From: Halomonas sp.
GTDB lineage: Bacteria; Pseudomonadota; Gammaproteobacteria; Pseudomonadales; Halomonadaceae
Length of the DNA stretch: 64,000 nucleotides
NCBI RefSeq assembly: GCF_017515565.1
Contig: NZ_JAFWFN010000047.1
Span: 1-64,000, forward strand
Direction: 5' to 3'
Shown: positions 9,418 through 18,887 of the stretch, one piece after another
Layout of the letters: the number at the start of each line of letters is the position of its first letter
How positions within the stretch are numbered: the stretch's first letter is position 1
Made by a program: the position numbers and the translations under genes
Notes under the pieces: generated by a model
What the model saw: the letters and a program-made list of their open reading frames with translations, nothing else
Databases searched by the model: none
Told to the model about the DNA's origin: nothing

Positions 9418-10761
9418 ATGGCAGGCACCGAAACCCGAGTGAAACTAACCGCCAAAAGCGTGGAGAAGCTGGCAAAAGATATACCGCCGGGGGATGTTTG
9501 GGACACTGACTTGGCCGGTTTCCATGTGCGCCCTGGTAAGCGTGGCCTGACATTCCGGCTCTACTACCGCACCAAGACCGGCAAGCGCCGCTTGATGACG
9601 CTAGGGACATACGGAACACTGACGCTCACTCAAGCACGCACAAATGCTACCGAAGCCTTAGCTATCGTCGCGCAAGGTGGCGACCCGCGCGCCGTGCTGG
9701 AGGAGGCCAAGGCCGAGGAGCAGCGCCAGCAAGATCAAACGCTTGGGGCTTACCTAGATGGTCCGTACACCGCCTATCAAAATCGCAAGAAGGACGGCAA
9801 AGGCACGTTGCGCAGAATCCAAAAGGATTTTGCTGATTGGCTCGATAAACCCATGAGCAGCCTCACTCGTGCGGAGGTTGAACGCTGGCAAGCTCGGCAA
9901 GAAGCAAAAGAAAAGCCTCTCGCCTTTGGTAGTCTCAAGCGTTCTTTCGACGCCATGCATGCTATGTTGATGCACGCCACCGAGCGCAAGGTAATACCGG
10001 CCAACCCATTGATGGGCGTCAAGCTGCAAAAGCCAGCGATGAACGACGACGATATGGCCGAGCAAGCGTCACAACGTCGTTATCTAGAGCATGATGAAGC
10101 CGAGGCACTATTTACTGGCCTAGACGCATACCAAGAGCAAAAGCGAGAGCAGCGTCGCCGTAGTCGAGCCCATGGAAAATCATACCTGCCCGACCTCAAC
10201 GGATTAGCTTATGTGGATCACGTCAAACCGTGGATTTTGACCATGTATTACACCGGCTTTCGACCCGGAGATATAACCGGCCTTCGCTGGGAACACGTCA
10301 ATCTGACTTTTGGCACTATCCGCAAGGTAATAGAGAAAACGGCACACCACCATCCAGAGCCAATGACCTTCCCTTTATCTTCAGCCGCCCTTAATACATT
10401 GGCCGCCTGGCACAGGCAGATGGTCGAACCAAAGACAGGCTTGGTATTCCCCTCGCAACGTAATGGACAACGCATGGATAGAACGGCCATGCAAAAGCCG
10501 TGGGCAAATGTGCGTAGGCTCGCCCAACTGCCTGATGACTTGTTGCTCTACAGCTTACGACATAACTTCGCCAGTCAATTAGTAATGGCAGGTATCGACT
10601 TGCTCACAGTTTCCAAACTAATGGCGCACTCGGATATTCAAACCACAATACAACACTATGCTCATTTGAGACCTGACCATACCCGCGATGCTGTAGAAGC
10701 ATTCGTCAACCAAAGTCCAAATCAACAAAATAGCGCTACCCCTGTAGCAGTACTTGGATAA
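9418..10761 (+). CDS. Tyrosine-recombinase integrase of the element
   Basis: A 447-residue site-specific recombinase of the P4/CP4-57 type. The N-terminal part (residues 8-90) is the DUF4102-like arm-binding domain (KRGLTFRLYYRT, LGTYGTLTLTQAR). It is followed by a SAM-like core-binding domain and a C-terminal catalytic domain. Catalytic residues that can be placed are R282 (TGFRPGD), R381 (LRHNFAS), H404 (AHSDIQ) and nucleophile Y414 (QHYAHL); the usual first box II histidine is a tyrosine, as in many relatives. The ATG at 9418 has GAGG five bases upstream; the frame opens earlier at 9346 but without homology. It reads inward from the truncated tRNA copy. Confidence 0.95.
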   Translation: MAGTETRVKLTAKSVEKLAKDIPPGDVWDTDLAGFHVRPGKRGLTFRLYYRTKTGKRRLMTLGTYGTLTLTQARTNATEALAIVAQGGDPRAVLEEAKAEEQRQQDQTLGAYLDGPYTAYQNRKKDGKGTLRRIQKDFADWLDKPMSSLTRAEVERWQARQEAKEKPLAFGSLKRSFDAMHAMLMHATERKVIPANPLMGVKLQKPAMNDDDMAEQASQRRYLEHDEAEALFTGLDAYQEQKREQRRRSRAHGKSYLPDLNGLAYVDHVKPWILTMYYTGFRPGDITGLRWEHVNLTFGTIRKVIEKTAHHHPEPMTFPLSSAALNTLAAWHRQMVEPKTGLVFPSQRNGQRMDRTAMQKPWANVRRLAQLPDDLLLYSLRHNFASQLVMAGIDLLTVSKLMAHSDIQTTIQHYAHLRPDHTRDAVEAFVNQSPNQQNSATPVAVLG

Positions 10762-10863
10762 AGACTTAAGCGTGCCGTAAATTCATTTATATCTCTGCCA
10801 ACATAAACTTTACCCTGATCCAGAGGATACTCGTTGGCAGCTATAGATTTACGTATCGCTTGC

Positions 10864-11283
10864 TTAAAAGCCATCCAAATTATCATGAAGTCTATTAAGA
10901 TGAGATAGACGTCGCTGTCCCTCAAACCTCTTCCTCGTAACCATGTTAGCTGCAAGCTCACGAGAGGCACGCTCACCTTTTGACGTCAGGCCATACCCCC
11001 CCTTATCATCAAAAAATTCTGCGAAATCATACTCCAACAGAGATTTAATTAACTCAGATGTTTCTTCTGGCGAAATACCAAGCTTACTGGCAACACCTTG
11101 AATAGGCATAATTCCATCGGAAAGAAAAATAGACATAATCAATATGGAGTTTAGCGACAAATTTTCAAAGCCAGAATACTTCGAATCTAACCCAGCCACC
11201 TCTTGAAGCAGCCACCGCTTAGGATCATAAGCAGGATCCTCCGGGAAAATTTCTTTTGCCACATTCTCTTTTAATTTATACAT
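10864..11283 (-). CDS. Winged-helix protein downstream of brxL
   Basis: A 139-residue protein whose middle (roughly residues 45-110) looks like a winged helix-turn-helix. It reads LNSILIMSIFL, then a helix pair around GVASKLGISPEET, then a wing ending YGLTSKGERASREL. This resembles MarR/archaeal-type wHTH domains. It has its own AAGG site seven bases before the ATG and is separated from brxL by 70 AT-rich bases. It could be a regulator of the BREX operon or an unrelated cargo gene; BrxR-type regulators usually lie upstream, so its role is open. Base composition is clearly more AT-rich than brxL. Confidence 0.6.
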   Translation of the reverse strand: MYKLKENVAKEIFPEDPAYDPKRWLLQEVAGLDSKYSGFENLSLNSILIMSIFLSDGIMPIQGVASKLGISPEETSELIKSLLEYDFAEFFDDKGGYGLTSKGERASRELAANMVTRKRFEGQRRLSHLNRLHDNLDGF

Positions 11284-11353
11284 TTCGATACCTTAAAATT
11301 TAAGTAAAAAAAACGCACGCCTAGATGGCTGTACAAAGTGACAAAACCTAAAA

Positions 11354-13444
11354 TCAAACTCTATAAATATCTACATGCGTCTCAAGGCAACGCCTCATCG
11401 AGAGATCATAAGCACCTACGCCAAACCAAAGATCCGGTTTCTGGTAGAAATCGAGGCCACGGCCGATCTTAATCACCCAGCCGTTGTCTATGCGGATCTC
11501 ACGATCATGCAGATTTTCATTAATCAGGATCTTTAGCTCAATATCCAACTCCAGAAGACTCTGTTTAAGTTCCTCGAACCTATCATTAAGGGCCTTGATA
11601 TCAGAATCCTGATCATAACTAGTCGTTAATACTATCTTGCGCACTGTCGGTGACTTTATCACAGCCTCACAGAAACGTATGAAATTATGAACCTGGTGGT
11701 TGAGCCGAATGTAGGGATCTTCGATTTTCACCACCTTAGCGCCACGCAGATAGGGCTCTATCAAGGACTCGTAGCTATAGCCGGTGTCTCCATAGTGAAT
11801 AGTGAAGTGCTCTTCCTGAGGCTCAGGCCTGGAATCTGGCTCGTTAGGTAGCTCTAAGTGCTTAGGAGGCACACCTACTTCTGCCTCAGCAGAAGAACTG
11901 GCCTGCGGTCCGCCTTCAACCTCCTCGCCCTCCTCTCCTGCATGAATGTTGCGCCGGCTAGGCTCCTGGGTTGCCGTTGCAGTCCTAGATTCTGGACAGT
12001 AGACCACTACCTCTGCCCCTGAGGCAGAAAAATAGGAAAGGTTGATACGCGAGAACTCATCGTCGGTTTTTCGCTTGTTCATCTGCTCCTTAATCCGGCG
12101 ACGAGCCTCCACTGCATAGGCCACGTATTCTTCAAACTCCTCATCACTGGGCTTGCCATGAGGATGCAGGATCTTCAGGAACGCGCACAGCGTTTTCTTG
12201 ATGCCCTTCTCATCGCGACCCTCCACGGCATCGCCCAGTTTCACCCGACTGGAAACCTCCTCGTAACGGTTGGTCTGCTTGAACTGGTAGTGAAAGGCCT
12301 CGGCTAGGTAGTCGGTGATGAAGCCGTAGTTGCTAGTCAGGAACTCGCTGCTGTTTTTGGGCATTTCCCAGCCTGGTAAGTAGCAGGCAAAACGATCCTG
12401 CACCGCCAGGTCGAACTCCTTGGGCAACGGCTGGAAGAGGTCATAAACTTCGGAATTGACTATCTGCTCCACCGAAAGATCCAGGTTGCCAACATAGGCC
12501 ATGGAGGCCTGAGCAATCACCTCGACTCCGCGGGAGAAGCGGCCGTTGGCCATGAAATCCTTCATAATTTGGATGGTATCGGGATCCTTGATCTTGATCC
12601 CCCCCACCTCATCAAAGGCTACCGTATCCCAGTACCCTACCAAGCCGATCTTGCGACGCTGCACATTGTAAAACAGCGTCGCTTTGGTCGCTTGCCCCCC
12701 ACTGATCAGCGTCGAGTAGGGGGAGAACTCGCTGTAGAAGTACGACTTGCCGGTTCCCCGCGGGCCCAGTTCGATGAAATTGAAGTTGGGCTCAATCAGC
12801 GGCGCTAGGCGGGCGATGAAGTGAAACTTCACCCGCTTGGAAAGCTTGTTGGGTTCCAGTCCAACCGAGCGCAGGATCACATCCAGCCAATCATCACGAC
12901 TGAAGGCCTCACGACCCTCACAATATCGATCGAAATCAAAGCGACTAAGCTGGATCGGGCGCAAATCCTCAACGTAAAAAGCGTAGTCGTCGTCTTCAAT
13001 CTCATTGTAAGCAATGGTCACTTCGGCCCATAACCCACCCTGCAAAAGTCGCTCGTTGTCTCGGTAGAACTTTTCGCTAATAGCCACTCGACGGGAGTCA
13101 AAGTTTTCAAGTGCCGCCCAGTGGCGTCGATCTTTCTCAATGTAGTTGACGTGGACCTTGTCGATAAAGCGGTGCTTGCCTTTGGTAGCCACTCGAGACT
13201 GAGCGGCGTTGGCCTCGTTGGGCCGCACGTAATTGTCGTTGAGAGTGTCCAGTACGGCCTCCATGCCGGCCTGAATCTCCTCGGGCTCATCACTGGCACA
13301 GTAGCGCGCCAGCAGAAATTCGAGCACGAAGGTAGGCACGTTTGTGCCCTTTTTGATGCGATGCAGGAGATCCTTGCGCACCACCTTACCATCGAAGAAC
13401 GAGGTCAACTGTTGGTCGAGCTTATCCTGTTCAAACTGGCTCAT
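11354..13444 (-). CDS. brxL: BREX ATPase BrxL with C-terminal MIT_C-like domain
   Basis: A 696-residue AAA+ protein of the BrxL family, the late-acting DNA-binding motor of type 1 BREX. Residues 1-205 form the N-terminal domain. The Walker A motif is GPRGTGKS at 227-234 and Walker B is AFDEVGG around 276-282. The usual BrxL core runs to about residue 480. A low-complexity acidic linker follows. The last 141 residues (556-696) look like the phospholipase-D-like C-terminal domain of MIT proteins (motifs DPYIRL, LHDREI, GRGLDFYQ). I find no Lon-type Ser-Lys protease domain. The gene starts three bases after pglZ through the junction TAAACCATG, the same nine bases as at brxC/pglX. Family is secure; the C-terminal assignment is from motif memory. 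Confidence 0.9.
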   Translation of the reverse strand: MSQFEQDKLDQQLTSFFDGKVVRKDLLHRIKKGTNVPTFVLEFLLARYCASDEPEEIQAGMEAVLDTLNDNYVRPNEANAAQSRVATKGKHRFIDKVHVNYIEKDRRHWAALENFDSRRVAISEKFYRDNERLLQGGLWAEVTIAYNEIEDDDYAFYVEDLRPIQLSRFDFDRYCEGREAFSRDDWLDVILRSVGLEPNKLSKRVKFHFIARLAPLIEPNFNFIELGPRGTGKSYFYSEFSPYSTLISGGQATKATLFYNVQRRKIGLVGYWDTVAFDEVGGIKIKDPDTIQIMKDFMANGRFSRGVEVIAQASMAYVGNLDLSVEQIVNSEVYDLFQPLPKEFDLAVQDRFACYLPGWEMPKNSSEFLTSNYGFITDYLAEAFHYQFKQTNRYEEVSSRVKLGDAVEGRDEKGIKKTLCAFLKILHPHGKPSDEEFEEYVAYAVEARRRIKEQMNKRKTDDEFSRINLSYFSASGAEVVVYCPESRTATATQEPSRRNIHAGEEGEEVEGGPQASSSAEAEVGVPPKHLELPNEPDSRPEPQEEHFTIHYGDTGYSYESLIEPYLRGAKVVKIEDPYIRLNHQVHNFIRFCEAVIKSPTVRKIVLTTSYDQDSDIKALNDRFEELKQSLLELDIELKILINENLHDREIRIDNGWVIKIGRGLDFYQKPDLWFGVGAYDLSMRRCLETHVDIYRV

Positions 13445-13447
13445 GGT

Positions 13448-15979
13448 TTACACCGCATAGTCCGTTTCGAGGTCGATCTTGCTATAAATCGTATGGGTTC
13501 GAGGATCAAGGGCTTTTACACTGAACTTGCCCTCGAAATCCATCTGCATCTTAAGGGTCGTCTTAACCGACTCGCCCGCATGTAGCAACAAAGTCCCAGT
13601 AGCGGCGTTCACCGGGCCACCTATGCGAGCCTCACCGACAACATTACCCTTCTTGTCCTGCGCCTCCAGCAGAATCTCGTAGCTGCCCTCAATTGAGAAC
13701 ATGTCCGCAGTTTGCACAGCCACGTCAATGACCGGCACTCGGGTAGTAATGCGAGTGGCTCCATTCTTGTAACCAATCACCACGCTTGCTCGGGTCACAC
13801 TCGGCTGCTCGCGCCCCTTAATCTGCAGCCTAATCACAGGCAGCACACATTCCTGAAGCGAAAGCCCACCGTGGAAGTAGTCGAGACCGGCACGGTAAGG
13901 CACCAAGCTCAACGGTGCTGCTAGTCGCAAGGCATTACCACGCACACCAAGTCGCTGGGCTTCCATCACCAAATGGTGGTTATCGGCAGAGCCATCACCT
14001 AAGGCACAGCGATCATGCACCACCAGCCAGTCACCATGGGGCTTTGTAGCGATATCACCGGCATCGGCATGTGTATTCATCACAAAGCCATGGTCGGTAG
14101 CAATGACCACCTCATCGAAGCCTAGATCGATAAGACGATGCACCGCCATACGGATCCTCTTAAGCGCATTGGTAATCTCGGTAGGTGCCGTCTCTGGGTG
14201 ATTCTCGAAATGGCTATCGATCTCTACTGAGCGTAGCACCAGCAGATCGGTCTCCTCAGCGACTTCAGGTGCCTTATTACGCACAAAGTCCTCAAGTCGC
14301 ATTTCGGCAAAGCGTTGCCCATAGCGGCGACGGAAAGCCTCCATGCGCTGTGTCACGCTACCCACCGGCCGCTCTTCCAGAAGGGGGATCAATCCACTAT
14401 CACTCTTCTCGACGGTCAGCTGGTCGGCAGCCCCTGGAAGCAGGCTGGCCATCCCCACTGGGGTAATACTTGGCAGCTGCGCCAACGCCAGCTGCATCTC
14501 GATCACACCATCCTCGGCCAGCTGCTTCTCGAGCGCGACGCCAAGTTCATAGCGCAGAGCATCCACCATGAAGTACGCCACCCGATGGCCGTTCTGCTTG
14601 AGCCCTGGCGCGACCAGACGATCAAATACTTGGCCATTGGCCAGCATCCTAGGCAACGGCCAACCAGCCTTGCCGACCAAGCGCATGAAGATCATCTGAG
14701 CGGCATCGGTCAACTTGTCATAATGCTTGCGGGCACGCTGCATTAAGCCACTCATCTCACGTAGGGTATCCTGCCATTCATACTCGCTGACTGCCTGCTC
14801 AAACTCGCGGTGCAGACGATCCATCTCCCGCAACCTGCCCACATAGAACTGGACAAGCGACTCAAGGCTCTCAGTATGGTCTGACAGCTGCTGTTCAAGA
14901 TCCTCACAGCACTGAGCTAGCGCTGCCGCAGACTCCACCAGATACCACTTGGCACGGCTTTCACCCTTGGCAGACCAGACCGAGCGCTCATGCTGGCCTA
15001 AGATGTACCAAACCCTATCCAGATCATGTTGTTCGAAAGCAGCCACCGCCTGAAACAGGAAGGCCTGCTCCTCGAACGGGAAAGTATCGCGGACTCCCAG
15101 ATGACTGAGTCCCTCACAGTAGCGGGGCAGCTCCAGATCCTGCTCAATGGCCTCGGCCTTCTCGATATAGAGGTCCTGGGTACGCCGGTCGTTTCGCAGC
15201 GCCTCACACAGGGCCTCGATGATCGGTCGAGCGCTAGCCGGCGCCCGGGGCATATCGACCAGCGAATCGGGCAGTCTCTCGAGCAGGTCGAAGGCAAACT
15301 CACTGAAAAGCACGAAGCACCACAGCTCTTCGCTGATAGAGGGCCAGGTCTTGCCCCGGGTACGCAGCGTCAAGCCCAACGAGCGCTGGAAAAGCTCTCG
15401 CGCCTCGCTCACCCAGGCATTACTGCTCTTCAGAGCTTCCCGCTGGCTAGTGCTGGGCGCCAGCAGGCAGAGCAGTATGTCGCGACTGGACTCCGCCCCA
15501 AGCTGTGCACGCAAGTTCGGCCAGCCGACTCCACCACCTACGGCGTCGATAACTGCAAACTCTGGGCTCGAATTCGAATCATTGGCAAAAAGCTGTCGAA
15601 TCTCATCGCCATGCTCTGGCTTGGCCTTTAAGCACAGGGTCTGGTAACTGTCACCATCCCCATCGGGAAAGACCGTGCCGCAAGCGGCAAAAGGGGCAAA
15701 GGGGTCGATTTGTTTGTGCTCATCATCCAGCGGAGCAGCGACCGGTACATACACCAACAACCCTTCCAGCTCACCCCGCCCAAGGGCCTGAAGCCCACGC
15801 AGAGCTTGCTCTCGGCTCTCGATGCTACTCTCAGTGGCATCCACCACTTCTTGCCTCTCCGTAGCCAGCCCCTGGCATAGGCGTCGATAGCGTCGCTCGG
15901 GATCATAGACCACCACGACCGAGTGCTGGCGCAAGCGCTCCGTCAATACCTGCTCTTGAATGTAGGCCTCAATACTCAT
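13448..15979 (-). CDS. pglZ: BREX phosphatase-fold protein PglZ
   Basis: An 843-residue PglZ, the alkaline-phosphatase-superfamily component of all BREX systems. The hallmark metal-site motifs are present: FMVDALRYELG near residue 470 and ATDHGFVMN near 627. The start is taken at the ATG at 15979, with AGGAG nine bases upstream and the family-typical N-terminus (MSIEAYIQEQVL). The frame opens earlier. An ATG at 16108 overlaps the stop of the preceding ATPase gene in the ATGA pattern seen elsewhere in the operon, but the resulting 43 extra residues do not look like PglZ. It is essential for both phage defence and methylation in the type 1 systems studied; its exact activity here is unknown. 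Confidence 0.92.
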   Translation of the reverse strand: MSIEAYIQEQVLTERLRQHSVVVVYDPERRYRRLCQGLATERQEVVDATESSIESREQALRGLQALGRGELEGLLVYVPVAAPLDDEHKQIDPFAPFAACGTVFPDGDGDSYQTLCLKAKPEHGDEIRQLFANDSNSSPEFAVIDAVGGGVGWPNLRAQLGAESSRDILLCLLAPSTSQREALKSSNAWVSEARELFQRSLGLTLRTRGKTWPSISEELWCFVLFSEFAFDLLERLPDSLVDMPRAPASARPIIEALCEALRNDRRTQDLYIEKAEAIEQDLELPRYCEGLSHLGVRDTFPFEEQAFLFQAVAAFEQHDLDRVWYILGQHERSVWSAKGESRAKWYLVESAAALAQCCEDLEQQLSDHTESLESLVQFYVGRLREMDRLHREFEQAVSEYEWQDTLREMSGLMQRARKHYDKLTDAAQMIFMRLVGKAGWPLPRMLANGQVFDRLVAPGLKQNGHRVAYFMVDALRYELGVALEKQLAEDGVIEMQLALAQLPSITPVGMASLLPGAADQLTVEKSDSGLIPLLEERPVGSVTQRMEAFRRRYGQRFAEMRLEDFVRNKAPEVAEETDLLVLRSVEIDSHFENHPETAPTEITNALKRIRMAVHRLIDLGFDEVVIATDHGFVMNTHADAGDIATKPHGDWLVVHDRCALGDGSADNHHLVMEAQRLGVRGNALRLAAPLSLVPYRAGLDYFHGGLSLQECVLPVIRLQIKGREQPSVTRASVVIGYKNGATRITTRVPVIDVAVQTADMFSIEGSYEILLEAQDKKGNVVGEARIGGPVNAATGTLLLHAGESVKTTLKMQMDFEGKFSVKALDPRTHTIYSKIDLETDYAV

Positions 15980-16104
15980 TTGGATCACACTCCTATTCCC
16001 TGGCGTATCGCCTACCGAACCTATTGCCTGGCAACATATTTGAGAAGGTTTGTTGTCGCTCATAAACTGACCACAAACCGCTTTATGGCTTATATAAGCT
16101 CGCT

Positions 16105-17580
16105 TCATAAACCACAAAGCCTATGACTTACTGGTTTCAAACCGCCCTTGCGTCTAAGTCCATAACCGACCCTGTAGACATCTGGCAGATTAATCCGGCC
16201 ATCCTTTAGTCGCTCCATCAGCCCTAGTGAAACCAAGTCATCGAGCACACCGTCGGGTCCCTCATGGATATGCAGAGGGGGTAATCGAACGCTTTCGGCA
16301 TTGATACCCTGCTTTAGAGCAGCTAAAGAGCCTGCTGCTTTCCACTTTTGCAGGATATCGTCCATCTCGACTGGTACCGAAACGCCTCTAAGCGGTACGA
16401 GCAGAGTGCGTATCCAAGGGTAATCTTCCTCGATTTCATGCACGCGGATTCTCGAGGCCTCCTGCACGCCGCGTTTGATGCTTTCAAAATGCAGTGCCGT
16501 CTCCTGCTGTGCATGAGGGGAGTCTTCGGCCGCCTCACGCAAGGCGGCAAGGAAGCTGCGCGGACTGACTTCACTTCGTGAGTCCGCAAGATGGTTAGGT
16601 AGCCAAGAGTAAGGCAGCCCGCGTCGTTTGTCGCGCCCCATCCAAGGGCCCGTGATGGCATGAAACACCTGGCGTTGTATGCTTTCCTCAGCGCGCATTT
16701 TCTCCGGCACATGCCAGGCTTCATCGTCTTTCTGCCAAGTGATACCCGGCACGCACTCAATAACCCCTTCACGAAACTGCTCGCCACCCTTTTTAGCATT
16801 GGCAAGATATTGCCAGAGCAAGCCGTACAGGTCTCGGCGCAGCCACTCCAGCGTCACCTTTTGTGCCATCACCTTTGAGGCATCGGGGAAGCTGGTAACC
16901 GCCGCGTCCTCGAGTTGGTCGGGGCGAACGAAAACCTTGAGGCGTAGCGCTTGATAAGGCCGAAACTCGAGGACCATTCTCAGCAGCCCGCGCAGCAAGG
17001 CGTTCATCTTGTGCCAGTCGTCGGCACTGCGATCCAACGCATCAAACAGCACCAGGTGCATCTTCCCCTGCTGTTGAAGAGATTGATCGCATTCGTAAAG
17101 ATACTTTTCCAGCTGCTCTGGATGGCTGGCGAGCCACTCGATGCGCGCTCCCCAGCCGCTGAGAGCAACGAACTCAGCCGGTGCCTGCTCCCCCATCACC
17201 TGCTGAAAGATCACAGTCTGCCAGATACGTCGAGGATCACGGCCATCATCTAGCAGCTTGCTTAACGTGTCCTTGCTAGGAAATCCCCCCCCAGACGGAC
17301 GCTCGCTGAAACCGATGGTGACCACACACTCGGCTGGCATCCCTGCCGTCCTGCCAAGCAAGCCACGAAGCTTGTCGCTCTGTAGCGTGGCACACCAGAA
17401 GCTCTTGCCAGAACCACGAATGCCTTGAACCAGCATATTATTGGGGTTAAGCGCCTTGGCATGCACGGCGGGCAGGTAGAGGTGCTCGGCCAGCGGTTTT
17501 TCACCATGCAACGAAGTATCGGCCGGCAGCGCCGAGCGTATCGTCTCACGCAAAGACTGGGGAAAACGGTAAGCGCTCAT
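16105..17580 (-). CDS. P-loop ATPase inserted in the BREX operon
   Basis: A 491-residue predicted cytosolic ATPase. Walker A is GIRGSGKS at 53-60 and a Walker B-like LVLFDALDR lies at about 176-184, followed by a sensor-like arginine-rich region (KVFVRPDQLED). The C-terminal third reads like a small helical or winged-helix domain (LVSLGLMERLKDGRI). It resembles AAA/STAND-type ATPases found next to KGGVGR-type ParA proteins; I cannot name a narrower family. Its ATG overlaps the stop of the preceding ParA-like gene by four bases (ATGA, 17577-17580), so translation is coupled. It is not part of any standard BREX set known to me. Confidence 0.8.
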   Translation of the reverse strand: MSAYRFPQSLRETIRSALPADTSLHGEKPLAEHLYLPAVHAKALNPNNMLVQGIRGSGKSFWCATLQSDKLRGLLGRTAGMPAECVVTIGFSERPSGGGFPSKDTLSKLLDDGRDPRRIWQTVIFQQVMGEQAPAEFVALSGWGARIEWLASHPEQLEKYLYECDQSLQQQGKMHLVLFDALDRSADDWHKMNALLRGLLRMVLEFRPYQALRLKVFVRPDQLEDAAVTSFPDASKVMAQKVTLEWLRRDLYGLLWQYLANAKKGGEQFREGVIECVPGITWQKDDEAWHVPEKMRAEESIQRQVFHAITGPWMGRDKRRGLPYSWLPNHLADSRSEVSPRSFLAALREAAEDSPHAQQETALHFESIKRGVQEASRIRVHEIEEDYPWIRTLLVPLRGVSVPVEMDDILQKWKAAGSLAALKQGINAESVRLPPLHIHEGPDGVLDDLVSLGLMERLKDGRINLPDVYRVGYGLRRKGGLKPVSHRLCGL

Positions 17581-18887
17581 GATCTCTCCTCAACGGCAGT
17601 AGCCAGCAACCATTGGTCAAGTGACTCCATAAAACGACCAAGGGATTCCTGAGCCGTACGCGCATCAATTCCACCCTGTGCAGGGTCAAACTCCTGAAGC
17701 GCACGATGCCAGAAGATCGGCCAAGGAACATGTGGAGCGGCCTCATCGTGCAGATCGAAGGAGAATGCCTCCAGGTCTTCGGGTTCGGCTTGATCGTAGA
17801 GCTGGTCACGGAAAACATCCCAGGCATGTTCCCGAAACCGGCGCAGGTACTCATCTCGCCCCGTTTCGGGCACCAGGCTGGCCACCATCTGCAAGCGATG
17901 ACGAAACGCCTCCACGTTGGGGTGGCGATTCCAGTGTTCAAATAGCATCCGGTAGCCAGCCCAAGTCTGGCCTGAGTCGATGCCAAACAGCAGGGTATCG
18001 GCATCCATACGAGTGACTAGTACCGCCGCGATATCATGCAAACCTGCACGGCTATCCAGAATGACCACATCCGGAGCGTGGCGCTGCTCCAGTGACTCCA
18101 CCAAGCGGTTGAGACGCTCTGCCCAGGACATCGGCTGGCTGCCGCTGAATTCGGCATAGCAGCGCGCCAGCTTGGGAAGATACCCACCCGTCAATTGGCC
18201 ATAGGCTGGCACCACCATCACCTCGCCCGCGAGATCCTGCGCTAGCGGGCTGATGCCGACAAGCTCAGGCTCGATGAATGCCGCCTGACCCACGCCATCT
18301 TCCACAAACCAGTCCACAATCCCGAAGTCCGGGCGGTGTTGTTCTGATAGCAGGGTGCTGCTGACACCTGGCGATTCCAAGTCGAGATCGAACACCAGCA
18401 CTCTCTTGCCCTGCTCGGCCAAGTGCCACGCCCAATTGACCAAAGCGGTGGAACGCCCAACGCCGCCCTTGATGCCATAGAAAGTCACGCGAGGATTAGT
18501 GGTGGTTCGCGCCAGCGAGCCGCGCATCCAGTCCTGACCGATCACCTGGCGGTCCAGCAGGAAAAGCCCTTCGCGCTCTGGCTCATCGCCGAGTGGTCGT
18601 CTTTCCGCCAGGATGACGTCGGGCTCAGCCAACTCATCCTCGAACAGCAACGCGCGCTGCGAAGGAAATCCGTAGCGACCCAGCGAGTCAGTTAGCGCCT
18701 GGCGATAGCCATCCAGTGCAGCCGTATCGAGCTCGTCGCGGCGTCCACTCAGCACCGGGCGAATGCGCCCGCGCAAGTCGCGCACCAAGGTGATCTTGGT
18801 GGGAATCTCGCGTCGCCAGCGCAGCGAGACCTCGACCGCACGTTGCAAAGCGTCGTGAAAGAGCACCGTTGCCTTTTGATTATTCAT
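17577..18887 (-). CDS. ParA/MinD-like ATPase with KGGVGR motif
   Basis: A 436-residue protein with an N-terminal domain of about 130 residues of unknown type. It then has a SIMIBI (ParA/MinD-class) P-loop: KGGVGRSTA at 140-148, where canonical ParA has KGGVGKT. A DxD-like VFDLDLESPG follows, and a later DVVILDSRAG is the Walker B-like strand. The lysine before the GG is the deviant signature lysine, while arginine replaces the second lysine of the P-loop, as in the annotated KGGVGR-variant group. The ATG at 18887 overlaps the TGA of the HEPN-like gene by one base; a TTG at 18923 is possible but less likely. Such ATPases usually work as nucleotide-dependent dimers; a role within BREX is inference. 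Confidence 0.82.
   Translation of the reverse strand: MNNQKATVLFHDALQRAVEVSLRWRREIPTKITLVRDLRGRIRPVLSGRRDELDTAALDGYRQALTDSLGRYGFPSQRALLFEDELAEPDVILAERRPLGDEPEREGLFLLDRQVIGQDWMRGSLARTTTNPRVTFYGIKGGVGRSTALVNWAWHLAEQGKRVLVFDLDLESPGVSSTLLSEQHRPDFGIVDWFVEDGVGQAAFIEPELVGISPLAQDLAGEVMVVPAYGQLTGGYLPKLARCYAEFSGSQPMSWAERLNRLVESLEQRHAPDVVILDSRAGLHDIAAVLVTRMDADTLLFGIDSGQTWAGYRMLFEHWNRHPNVEAFRHRLQMVASLVPETGRDEYLRRFREHAWDVFRDQLYDQAEPEDLEAFSFDLHDEAAPHVPWPIFWHRALQEFDPAQGGIDARTAQESLGRFMESLDQWLLATAVEERS

Noticed and set aside
10722-10976. 84-codon minus-strand frame at the integrase 3' end
   Set aside because: Overlaps both the integrase and the winged-helix gene; no independent support.
15979-16117. Longer PglZ start at 16108 or 16117
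   Set aside because: The extra residues do not resemble PglZ, and the ATG at 15979 has a good ribosome-binding site and the family N-terminus.
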